DNA of 64,000 nt from Camarhynchus parvulus. Taxonomy: Eukaryota > Chordata > Aves > Passeriformes > Thraupidae. The notes beneath the pieces were generated by a model, which searched no databases, had not been told where the DNA came from, and saw only the letters and a list, made by a program, of their open reading frames with translations. The first letter of the stretch is position 1. Every line of letters starts with the position of its first letter. The stretch covers positions 43,681,609 through 43,745,608 of the forward strand of contig NC_044574.1 of assembly GCF_901933205.1 (NCBI RefSeq), given 5' to 3'. Position numbers and translations under genes: made by a program. Positions 12,433 to 23,272 of this stretch are shown piece after piece.

Positions 12433-15400
12433 ATTAGGAAGACCTGGAATTTATAAACATGGAACCAGAATCCAGAAAGGAAGGATAAAGTAATAAAAAG
12501 TGGATATAATATGCGCAAGATTTATTTGTGTTTGTTTGAAACACAGATTTTAACTTGTAAATCGTATTGACATGCAAGAAACAGCATTCCTATCAAAAAC
12601 CCCACCCAGGTGAATTACGTTAGTATTGCTGGCATATAGCACAGTGAAGAACTGAGCAGCAATTCCCATAAGCGCTGGCACATAGAAGAATTCCAAGCCT
12701 CAGGGCTGATGTGTTAAGTCCTTTCAATGCTTAGTGACAGTAATATACATTAGTTGCATACTCCTGTCCATTAGGATACAAATACCAGAAATTAATTAAC
12801 TGATCTGAAAACAATTTTTGGTGGCAGCAAACAAGCACAGTTGGATCCAGGAACCAAAGCCTGAAATTGCACATAGAAAGCTGAAAGGTGATGTATAAGG
12901 GGAACACATAATACAAGAAGGTTAAAAGAGAAAAAACAAAAAGAGGAAAATGCACTGCCTAGACAGTGTGGTGGTAAATTACATGTCTCACAATGCTTCC
13001 CATAGTCCCATATTCATAAAGTTTCTATTGCATTCTCACTACAAGCTCTTTCAGTATATGTCCTTTCAAAATTAATTTCTTTCAAAAGACTTATGCATGA
13101 ACTGTTCTTGTTAAACTGTTTAACACTCCAATTAAAACAGTATGAATAAAAGAACATTTTGTAACTCAAGGTGACTGAAATCCCAAATGACTGTGTGATC
13201 TTAGCTGCTGGTTCTTGCCTTTTTTTTTTTAGATAGTTCTTCTTTCTTTTCTGCGATCCCTTCTTGTTCTGTAATTTAAAACCTGGTCTGTCAACCTTCT
13301 CTATGATATCAATTGTCAGTAGGGTACTACGTGGTACAAATCAGTGTCAGATTAAACCCTTAAAGAAAAAAGTGCCTGTTTTGAGAAGAGCTCTACATGC
13401 ACACAGTGAAAAGCACACAGTACTAAAAAGAGGAACCCAGGACTATTTTTTTTGGAGCTTATCTGATTATCAGCTTTAAATCAAGAAATTGTTCCTTTCT
13501 GACAGTATGTCGTAACAAATCCTATTCAGCACTCTCAATCCCTTAATCCAGTGGACTGCATCACTTGCAGAATAACTTTAATAGAAAGGACATAAAATTC
13601 AATCATAAGAAATATAAATTAGGACATTTCACAATAGTGTGTATGTGAAATAAATCCGGTGAGGATGTGTTGGGGCCAAAACTACTCTCTCATTCTTGAA
13701 AAGAAAAACATAATAAATGTTTATCTGAATTAATAGATTATCCACTCAGTCTCTGAGGTCCTTGCAGAGAATCTCATGATAGAAGACACTGAAAAGACTG
13801 AAAGGAATTTCATACAGAAGTAGTACATCAGCAGAATGACCCTCCTGGAATATTAATGGGATTAAACAAAAAACCCACCAATAAAATAAATCCAGATCCA
13901 TATATACACTGCTACAATTACAAAACCACTTTCATTCTTATAGGATGGAATTAATAACAATTGTTCGTCTCTAATAAATTAATAATTGGAAGGCAGATTT
14001 GGCATTTATTCCCACATTTCAGCATGACATGCTACCTACACCTGAGACCATCACCTCTATTTTCCTCCTCCTTATTGTGCAAAATATGTCTTCTTCCCTT
14101 TTCTGATCAACACTGCCATCCTATGACCACTCCCTTACTCTCCATAAATGCCTTCTTTCACCTGGTTTTGTAACTCCATGTCTCCTTTGTGCTCTCTAAT
14201 CACCGATTCCCATGAAGCATCTCTACCTACAGAAAGTGCAACCTCTTCTTGTTCATTGGGTTCATCTTCTCTCTTCCTCCCCTTTTCACAACCAGACTCC
14301 CACCTCATGATCACTACTTGTAGTTAGGCCATAACTCCTGGTCAGCTGTCACAATTCAGAGAGCAGTTAAGCAGCTTAAACTTCTGGAAAACAACCCAGA
14401 GCTGTGTCAGACAGCAGGGCTTAAAAAATACTGGTAATGTCTGTGAAGACTTCATTTTGAATCACTAGGCTTGCCAGGCCCCAAGCTCCTCCAGGATTTC
14501 AATGATTCATCTTCAACCTTTGGAGGAGGTGTGGAGGAAGAAATATCAGCAATTACAGTCCCAGTGCTCCATTTGCAAGGCTAATTTTGGAAACAAAATG
14601 AAAAGCAGGGAAATGCATGTGGTTTTACAAAAACCAGATTAATTCTTAGTGTAATAGTTTGCAAAATAGCCTTCTTGCACTCCAAAGCCTGGCATCAAAC
14701 CATAGTGAAATGAATACTAGAGGCTTAAAGCAAATAAAGTAAAACTGGATAAGATGAAAGGATTCAAGATCTGTGTAAAAATATTAACAGGTTTTAAAGT
14801 TAGCATGTACATCAACACCAGAGAAAATCTGAAAAGAGAATAACAAATTACTTGCTAACCTTTGCTCTGTCTGCATCTTACTTGTGCTCCTACTTTTCTG
14901 AAAGGTGGAGTCCATGCTATTGGTGACAGTTTTTTGTGGGAAGGAAGAGAGAAATTATTATCAACAAGAAATGCCACTGCCATGCTAGAACAAGTATAGC
15001 TGAGTATTAATCATGCTGAAAGACACAGCTCCCTGCATCTAGACAGATCACTACTGAAAACAATGACTTAATATTAAAATGGCAAGAAAACATTTAGAAT
15101 GCATGGGTTTGATCCTGGTAAGTTGAATTGTCTTGCTACCAAAAAGTGTGAGCAATGCAAATGAAACACATCTGCGTGTGGAATTGGTCCTGCCAGTGGG
15201 ACACCTCTGGTCCACTGCAACTAAATACCCTCCACATACAGCGGAAACAAGGCAGGTCTTGCATCAGTTGTACAATATGACTGCTAGTAGAAACTAGGAC
15301 TTCATATAAAAAATAAGTACCTTAAGGTGAACTATCAAACATCAAAAAGTTGGATTTTTGTCACCGCACTGTTTCCTTTACTGTTCCTCTGTTAACAGAG

Positions 15401-16904
15401 AAGTCAGTTGTCATTTAAGACTCCTTAAAGGAACATGAATAAATATTGAATTGTTATTGCCTTCTGCCTGTTCCTAGAATTAACCACAGAAGGTAGCAGC
15501 CACCGACTGCCCAGTAGTTCAGTAAGATTTGCTGAAGGGTCAGAAAGGTAGCAGGAATTTTAATCAAAGACTAGACAAACTATCTCCTGTCCCCAAAGTC
15601 CTTCAAAAGTAAACACACTACTGCACTTACAAATTTCCTTCTGGGAAGACAATCAGAAAGATAACAAACCACATATGTCAGATACTATGCATATCACTTG
15701 GCATCCTCTGGAAAGCATTCAGAGAAACTATGGCGATGTGTAAAGTATAAAAGCCTATATAAACTTTTTTAAAATTGCAAAGATAGTAGCGGCAAAATCT
15801 TGCTTGAAGGGAGCTTTCTTGTGGTTTATTTCCAGAAAAGTTTATTCCAGAACAGAAACAAAAAATGATAACATTAAATTGTATTTAAATGAAATAGCAT
15901 TTTCTATGAAGGAAAGACATTTTTTTCTTCTTCTCCTGGAGTTAACCACGTCGCTCTTTAATAAAGAGCAATTTCTGAGAGAATTGCCTGTATTAATCCC
16001 TGAGTTCCTGAAAGAGATGCTTTACTCTCAACTCTGCAGATCTATATAAGAATGATGAGCAGTGATTGTCTGCAGAAAATAAAGTCCATTTACAGCAAGA
16101 AACTGTTTGGAACCAAGAAAGCCTTCCACAACATGAATATGTGTCTGAGTATGACAGCTTAAGACAGCAACATCAACCTAAACTAACCTAGCATGTGAAC
16201 AAAGCTCCAGTTTTGGTTGTATTTCTTTAAAAGCATCTTTAGACTTCCCTAGAGAAAGGCTCTGCCTACAAGTGATGACCATGCCTGATATGCAACTACT
16301 GGTGTTCATGGAATGCAGTTAAGTAAATTCACATGCTATTTAATAAAGACGTAAATAAGGGAAAAAAAGAGAGCATACCATAATGTTAGCCTAGTCACAC
16401 TAGTATGAAAGGTTCCACTCCCAATAAAACATCAAATCTAACAGGAATAAATTATTGGTGACACTAAAAAGAGTTCAAGTGAAATTGTTACCTGACCTCA
16501 AAAGACCTTAAATTATATCCTAGTGAAGGTATATTAAGTTATTTTTCCTCTGCATTTAACTGTGAGGGTAAGTTTCACACAAGTTTTGAAGCCAACTTTT
16601 CAAATCATAAGTTGATTCAGGAATAACTATCAATAAATCTACCTTAACTCAAAAAAAGCCTCCAAAACACCAGGGCATTCAAGAGAAGTTTGATTACCAC
16701 TGTTTTGTAGGGTTTTGAAGATAAACTGTAATTAGGAGATAGTAGGGGTTCTAGAAGATCCTAGTAGATGAGGCTTTGAAATTTTAACCAGGAGGGAATT
16801 GACAGATGAAACAAAATTAAAATATCATTAGCAAACAAATAATTAGCCATCAAGCAAAATTCTCCCTGCAGATTGTCTTGCTAAAACAGGTCAAACAACC
16901 AACA
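12433..16904. other. Unique non-coding DNA with a pyrimidine-rich section
   Basis: The 14040-14300 section is markedly C/T-rich on the plus strand (TTTTCCTCCTCCTTATTGTG type) and contains a 70-codon frame of no known family. The frame 15804-16049 (81 codons) has leucine-rich text but no domain. No interspersed repeat was recognised. Confidence 0.72.
13220..13230. repeat. T11 homopolymer
   Basis: Eleven T residues followed by AGATAG; splice-acceptor-like in look only. The frame starting at 13264 downstream has no recognisable product. Confidence 0.9.
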
Positions 16905-16998
16905 ACATTAACAAAAAAAACCAACCAAACAAACAAACAAAAAACACCAAAAAAAAAAAAAAAACCACAACCAAACCCCAAACAAAAAGCAACAAGCA
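16905..16998. repeat. A/C-rich low-complexity tract with (AAAC)n
   Basis: It contains CCAACCAAACAAACAAACAA, then an A run of about 15, then CCACAACCAAACCCC and similar. Length variation and sequencing error are likely here. It gives rise to the lysine-rich start of a meaningless 101-codon frame (16878-17183). Confidence 0.93.
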
Positions 16999-18039
16999 GA
17001 AGTCTGCAACAGTTCCAGAGATTAAATAATTTTCCTCAGCTGAAATGCTTTATACAAAATTATGTATACACCCAACGGAGTATACTGGGAACTGTTACTG
17101 AGCAAACTTATCATTCAAAACCTCTCAAACTGGAAAATACCAACAGGACTACTGAGGCAGGCCACATCCCAGAATCTGTATAGGAAAAGTAAAGGTTCCA
17201 TGAAAGATTCACAGGCACTGGCCCAGCCAGCTTCTCCCACACAGGAGACAGCAGGGTCAGAATGCAGTGAGGCATTATCCAAAGTAAAGAGTGGGAGCTG
17301 CTCCTCAGGAAGAACTGGATCCTGCTCAAGCAGGTTATCAAACAAGGAACTCGTATTTAGAGACCTGCACCAATTCATGATGGGACCTGAGGTCAGGGAC
17401 ACAGTGCAAGGTATTACATCAGCGCCAGGTATTATACTTCATCCATTACACCTCACTCCTGCATCAGGGGTTAGCCTCAAGCTAGTATAACAGTAAACTG
17501 ATCCTGTTTACTTTTAGACAAGTAATAGCTGTATCTGGCCATGCCAGAAGGACATATGGTTTTCCAAAACTAGGGAACATAACCTAGCAGAATGTAAGAA
17601 ACTGTTCCTTGATTATGACTAAGAAACAGTAAGTCCAAGTGGCTCTCATAAACAGCTCTGTGCTATAAAAAGAAATTGGGGTGCTAATGTGAGTCAAAGA
17701 GAGGCATAATTTTAATTTCTTGTCTGTTTAGTCATCTCTCCAAGCTTTACAATTGCGTTGAGTTTCCTAAATAAACATTATTAGTTTCTTTCATCGACCA
17801 TCGGAAATGCAAAGTAAAGGACAACAATTGTTCATAATCATCTTATTGGCAAGGTGAACCCATAATCAGGATTCTGGTCTGAGTAGAATCCAGTGTATTA
17901 GAAAGCTCTTCCCAGAAACCCCTGTGAGCAAAGTACTAAATCTAAACACTACAGAGAAAAAGGTGGTACCCACTAAAGATCTTTGAGGAAACATTGCCAG
18001 GAATTCTGGGGATGACAACCATCATCTTTCCTGATGAGT
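16999..18039. other. Unique non-coding DNA before the divergent CR1
   Basis: A 142-codon plus frame (17062-17490) is Ser-rich in its middle (KSGSCSSGRTGSCSSRLSNK) and has overlapping minus-strand frames of 76 and 95 codons. The codons and order suggest nothing I recognise. The serine run comes from a partly repeated GGAAGAACTGG/CTGCTC text. It is probably chance. Confidence 0.65.
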
Positions 18040-18966
18040 GCAAAGTGCACAAGGTGTCTGAAAAGCTGTCAGGACCATTGGTCTCAAAGGCTCTTGGTCA
18101 ACAGTTCAAAGTCCTACTGACTGGCCAACAGAAGGGCCATTGCTCATGAGTCACTTCTGAGCCTGCCATTGCTTCACATCTGCAGCAAGAACCTGATCAA
18201 GTGCACAAAAGGACCTGCCCTGAGGAGCTTCTAGGGTGACACTGACTTGGAGGGAGCTGGTGGCTGTGGGATGGTGCCAGCCCTGCAGTGGGACTGCTGG
18301 CACTGGTCCCTCCCTGTCACTCAGAGGGCCCTGCCAGCTGCAGGGTCACCTGCCAGGAAGCCCAGGACACTCAGGGCACAGGCTGGGACTGCAGGCCAGG
18401 GACAGCCCTGCAGGAGAGGGAGAGCAGGGTCAGGAGGGGATCCTTGCTGTGGGGGATCCAGCCACATCCTGAGCACGAGTGTGGCTGCCAAACACAGGGA
18501 AAGGACAGTGGCCCTTGGCTCAGCAGCTCATCAGGCTTCATCTGGAACATCTCCATGTGTCCAGATTTGGGACCTCTTGGAACAGGACTACTCTTGACAG
18601 TTTGGAGAAAATCCAGAGCAGGGCCCAAGGGTGGTGCAGCATGGGAAAGAGCAGGCAGGGACAATGGAATTTTTCCCTTCAAATACCTGCCAGGAGCCAC
18701 AGAGGAGACGGGCTCTTCTCAGAGGTGCATAGAGGAAAAGGACAGGAGCCAACAAGTTGGAGCAAGGGCAGAGTTGTCTGGGAATTGGGGACAAAAGTTT
18801 TTCCAAAGAGAGTGGATAAACCCTGAGTCAGGCTGTTGCAACCGAGGCTGCAGAAAATCCTTCTCTGGAGACCCTGAGGACTTTATGGGAAAAGGTTCTG
18901 TGCCATTTTGAGGCAGCCCTGCTTTGAGCAGGGGGCTGAGCAGAGGCTTTCATGGGTCCCTACCAA
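18040..18966 (+). mobile_element. Divergent CR1 LINE fragment, plus strand
   Basis: This is a degraded CR1 copy. The clearest parts are the region around 18540-18640, with a TGTGTCCAGATTTGGG block followed by ATCCAGAGCAGGGCCCAAGG, and the 3' end at about 18917-18966, where CCCTGCTTTGAGCAGGGGGC runs into a degenerate GGTCCCTACCAA. Both are CR1 landmarks in the expected order and spacing. The 5' part from 18040 (TCAACAGTTCAAAGTCC-like) to 18236 is much weaker, and the true boundary could be near 18236. The locally high GC generates many overlapping open frames on both strands (up to 207 codons at 18288-18911). They lack a coherent reverse-transcriptase reading and are shadows of the repeat. It ends without the short terminal tail repeats, which are eroded or lost. 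Confidence 0.82.
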
Positions 18967-21087
18967 TCTGCATTCCTCCTCGAGGCTGCATTGGCTTGGT
19001 TTGTTTGCCTTGAAGGGGGTGAGCAAACAGGGGCAGGGTTGACAAGGGAATCTGTGACCCTTTTTTCTTTGAATGAGAGGTGTGTGTCTGTGACAGATGC
19101 AGGCATTGGCATAAAGAAATGGATCCACATGACAGAGGAGGTCTGGAAGCTCTGCCAACAGTGCAAATATCTGTAATGTCCAAGAATCTGGACCCCTCTC
19201 TTCATCTCCTGACATTTTCTCAAGAAACTTCCTTCCTGTTTCCAAGACGCTTCTCCTCCCAAGGCTTCACATGCTATTTGCATAAGGGACTAATTATAAT
19301 CAGGGCTGTGCAAGCAGCAAAGATGTAGGAAAAGAAAACCTGTTTGATCATCAAAATTGCTCACTTTGGAGAGGAGGAATTTAGGTGATTATACATGTAG
19401 ATGTGTATGCATTCACACAGGTGTTATTTTCTTTTGCTTTTTAACATTTACAGTTACCATAAGGTGTTTCCCCACATCCTTTTCAAGTTTCTGTGTTTAG
19501 TATAATTATTTGCAGAGTTGTCCCATGACTAGACACTTTCAGAGGTTCCCTTCCAATGCAGTATTTTCCCCGATTCCTTCTGACATTCATCCTGCAGATG
19601 CTTACAAAGACAAGAGAAAAAAACCTCTTCAGTCATAACAGGGCAGAAGCCGGTGACATAATTGCCAGGGACAAGATTCTAAACCTGTTGGTAGCAGAGA
19701 TAAGGTCTCAGGTAGATTGAAGAAAAGGAAGTCTTATCAGAGTATCAATCTTCTAGGACCTTCCAGTAGAAATTTTAGAGCAGTAAAGATGAATGGGCAA
19801 GTTCTCAGCTTTTGCTTTGTGCTGATAGCCAAAATAGGATCCAATAGACAGTTCTTTTCCAATCCCAGAAATCACAAGAGCACATGAAATACTAAAACAT
19901 TTACACTGGAAAGGCCAGGAGATTAAACAAGCCTCAGTTACTTCAACAGTATAATATTTTACAAGAACATCCACAGTTTCTCCCTGTATAGCCTCAATTG
20001 ACAAGGACTGACTTTGGAAAATTTCCCTGAATCCTTCTAATCCCACATATAATTCTCATCCCTTTGAGAAAATGAACATGGATACAATTAGCCTGTTCAA
20101 GAAAAATTTAGCAGAATATCAGACTGAGTACAATAATAAATAGCTTCTCCCATTTCACCGAGGCCCTATCCTTACATCTCATAAATGCCAAGGTAATAGC
20201 TGACAGAAACAATTTTTCCAGTTTGCAATATCCAAGAAGAAAGCCAGACAATGAAGGGGCAAGTTTCACAACAAAACCCAGGCATGAACTTTGTTGTTTA
20301 CATGGATCAAGTTGCTGAAAGCTATAGTTTACCATTTCAAAAAAATGACCTGGTCCAGTGATTAAGCCAGATTCAATAGCAGATCCTGAAAAAACCCATC
20401 AGCTATGTCACAAATCCTAGACCAGCAGCTGCTGTCTGTCTTATTTAACAACAGGGATTGCTACCAAAATCCACATGCTTCTCCCTGGTCACATTTCTCT
20501 GTAACCACCAAGATGTAGGCATCTTAAACCCAGTGAAGTCCAGCTATGACGAGTTGTCCTCGACACCACGCCATGTCCTAGATTTAATATAAAAGATAAA
20601 AGACATGGTGTGGCTGGCCCAAAAGAGCTTGCTAGGAACCAGCCTGATTAGCAGAAACAATATGACACAGCAGCCTGATTGACAGAGGCTTGAAGCACTG
20701 CTGTTATTTCACTCAGCAGAACTGTTCTCAAATATAATAGTTGAATAACTGGGTTAAGTGCATTGCCCATGTTACGAACCTGACAAGAGGAACCAGCTGG
20801 AAACTGAGCTGGAGCTGAAGCTCTTTATCATCACAAGTGAAAAAATCTGGATACCATAGGAGACAAACTGTCACAACAACAGAGGGACTAAGAAGATCAG
20901 ATAGTAAAAATGTTTGCAGGTGTCTTTTGGCTACAATCCAGAAGATTCAATCTGATTCAGCATGGAAACTAAAGTAAATCCATAAACTTACCTGCAACTC
21001 TCTGCAGTGGGTACACCAGAAACTAAAGATTATCATTGAAAAAAGAGGGGAAAACCAGTATTAGCAAGAAGATACAACTGGAAAATG
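18967..21087. other. Non-coding DNA between two CR1 copies
   Basis: The right flank of the 18-kb CR1 has several short overlapping frames (74-120 codons at 18883-19328), of no recognised family. Two minus-strand frames at 19753-20046 and 20108-20335 look protein-like in places but lack any motif. A possible MIR fragment is at 20745. No retroviral signature could be established. Confidence 0.65.
20745..20812 (-). mobile_element. Possible MIR SINE fragment
   Basis: GGGTTAAGTGCATTGCCCAT at about 20751-20770 resembles the MIR core phrase GGTTAAGTGACTTGCCCAAG in antisense. A vaguely similar CCAGCTGGAAACTGAGCTGG segment follows where MIR has an AGCTGGGATT-like sequence. The match is short and degraded. 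It would be an old SINE relic and not an active element. Confidence 0.35.
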
Positions 21088-21745
21088 TTAGTGCTCCCTC
21101 ATACTGAACTGGAATGGGGCAACCCTGAATGTACATACAGACTGGGGAACGAGAGGCTGCAGCAGCACTGCAGAAAGGGAGCTGGGGGTCCTGGTCCATG
21201 GCATTGAATGGGAGTCACTGAGCCCTGGCAGTCAGGAGGGCCAGCCCTGTCCTGGGGCGCAGCAGGCACAGCCAGGCAAGGGAGGGGATTGTCCTGCTCT
21301 GCTCTGAGCTGGGACAGCATCACCTCCAGTGCTGGGGGCAGCTCTGGGTGCCACAACATAAGAAAGACACGGAGCTGTTGGAGAATGTCCAGAGGAGGGC
21401 AAAGGCCTTGAGGGGAAGCTGTGTGAGGAGTGGCTGAGGTCACTTGGGCTGTTCAGCCTGGAGGAGAGAAAACTGAGGGGAGACATCACCGCAGTCACAA
21501 CTTCCTGGTGAGGGGAAGAAGAGGGGCAGACACTGATCTCTTCTCTGTGGTGACCAGTGACAGGACCCAAGGGAATGACCTGAAGTTGTGTCAGGAGCAG
21601 TTTAGGTTGGGTATCAGGAAAAGGTTCTTCACCCAGAGGGTGCTTGGGCCCTGGAACAGCTCCCCAGGAAAGTGGTCACAGCTCCAAGCCTGACAGAGTT
21701 CAAGAAGCTTTTGGACAATGCTCTTGGCCATACAATGTGCGCACC
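21088..21745 (+). mobile_element. CR1 LINE fragment resembling songbird CR1 subfamilies
   Basis: This is a CR1 remnant truncated at both ends. Landmarks in order are: AGGGAGCTGGGGGTCCTGGT (about 21176-21195), the GGATTGTCCTGCTCTGCTCT block (about 21284), GCAGCTCTGGGTGCCACAAC, GTCCAGAGGAGGGCAAAGGC, and CTGTTCAGCCTGGAGGAGAG. A readable frame (21430-21693) then gives DLFSVVTSDRTQGNDLKL and RLGIRKRFFTQRVLGPWNSS, the CR1 polymerase C-terminus. The wording GACAATGCTCTTGGCCATAC near 21714 resembles CR1 subfamilies that I associate with passerines. The copy stops abruptly after about 21745 and lacks the usual CR1 3' tail. This is less decayed than the copy at 18 kb, suggesting a younger insertion, but I have not computed divergence. 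Confidence 0.92.
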
Positions 21746-23188
21746 AGGTGACAGTTCATCTCCTTTCCTATGACACGTGTTGAAAAGGGCTGAGGGAAAG
21801 TTTAAGTGAACCAGTTTCTATCTTGTATTGATAGACTGGTTGAAGTGATTCCAAGACTCCAAAAATTTTTAAGATTTTATCATTCTCAAGGCCTAAGGAA
21901 GTTAAATAGGAAGTCATCTAAGCTTCAACCACTTTTAAGAGGATTAATACTCCTTTAACCTCAAAGTCTGTATGTTGCTCTATATTTAAGACATGTCATA
22001 ATTTATAGTGAATTCACATTCAGTTTTGAGTTCTGTGATATGAACATAAACACCTCCAATACTAACAAACCATAATAAACATGTTTAAGTTTAGGACTCT
22101 CTCAGGTGGAAAACAAACCTGAGAACAATATGTAGCAGAACTAATGGAGAAGCACTTTCACTATTTTGAACAAAGCTGCTGTCTTTAATAAATCTCATAA
22201 CTTTACAGAGAGTTACACTGATTTATTATTTTTTAATAGTGCCTGGAAATGAAGACAGATATTTTATTAACTTTTCTTACAGGAAACTGTGTGTGGTCTG
22301 TATTACAATTACAAGTCAACATTGCAAAACAGACCACTACATCTCCATATGAATCAGCACTGAAGCCAATCATTGCTGCAAGAAGCTAAAATCTGAGAAG
22401 CAGCATCAAAACTGAAGAGAAAGACTCCAACATTCTCAGTGCATGCTGTCAAAGCACACAATAGTTGCCCAGCTGTGTTGTGTAGAGGTTGTGTACATAA
22501 TGCAAAAAATTATATTAAAATGCCTTCATTAAGTTGATCAGCTCACTCCATGAGAAGAAAAATCAGTAGAAAAGAGCACAAACTAATACAGGAATAATTT
22601 CAAGCACCCATAATTCAGACAAGGAACATAAGTAATACCCACAAAAGGACAAAAAGTGATTTTTACTTTGAAACAAGCCCCTACAACACAGTGAAGTTTT
22701 TATTTTTGTTTGATACTTTGCAGAAGTCCCTGCAACTAGAATGGTCTCACAGTTGTGCTGAAACATATGAAAACAGAGACTCTTTAAAAAAATCACGATG
22801 AACAAGAACATGCAATCAGAGACTTAAGTTTGGAGGCATTTTCCAAGCACTTTGCAAACCAGCACACTCTCTCTTCGTGTCGCTAGTCTACAAACAGTCT
22901 CTGTGCTGCGGTAATCAGCAACTGAAAACTGCATAACTCTATCAACCCAAAAGGCCAAGCAGGCCCAGATGAGGTGAACACCACCATGTAGCTTGGTGCA
23001 ACACCTACTGTACACAAACTCTTCTCCATCTGATCTTTCACAAGTTATCTGTCTGAATTTACATGACTGAAACACGAATGACTCAGCAAGTGTGTACTTT
23101 AGTATAATTTAGTTTCAGGTTTCTCTGTTCAACAAAAACTCTGGCAGAGAGGCATTATATGGAAAGGTGAACAGAGAAAAGTACGTTT
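21746..23188. other. Unique non-coding DNA
   Basis: AT-rich text between the 21-kb CR1 and the 84-nt hairpin. The two minus frames at 22563-22811 and 22824-23075 (82-83 codons) match nothing recognised. Confidence 0.72.
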
Positions 23189-23272
23189 GTATCAAGTGTT
23201 TATGAAGTTTATCTCCTTATTTCAGGAGAAGTAATCTGAAGTAAGGAGATCAACTTCGTAAACACTTGATAC
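23189..23272. repeat. 84-nt near-perfect inverted repeat (long hairpin)
   Basis: Two 37-nt arms (23189-23225 and 23236-23272) are reverse complements apart from three positions, and are separated by a 10-nt loop, GAGAAGTAAT. The left arm starts GTATCAAGTGTTTA and ends TTATTTCAG. The right arm starts CTGAAGTAAGG and ends AAACACTTGATAC. In a plus-strand RNA two of the three differences (23203 and 23220) become U-G wobble pairs and only 23210 is a true mismatch, so 36 of 37 positions pair. In a minus-strand RNA all three would be mismatches. The size and shape fit a pre-miRNA-like or endo-siRNA-type hairpin, but also a small palindromic mobile element or an inverted duplication made by replication template switching. 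It does not match any miRNA I recognise. Confidence 0.9.

Noticed and set aside
16878..17183. Lys/Thr/Gln-rich 101-codon frame
   Set aside because: Translation of an A/C-rich low-complexity tract.
17062..17490. 142-codon Ser-rich frame
   Set aside because: No domain, no splice or promoter context, and overlapping frames on the other strand; composition artefact.
18288..18911. 207-codon plus frame
   Set aside because: It lies inside a CR1 remnant and does not follow the polymerase reading; a shadow of GC-rich repeat sequence.
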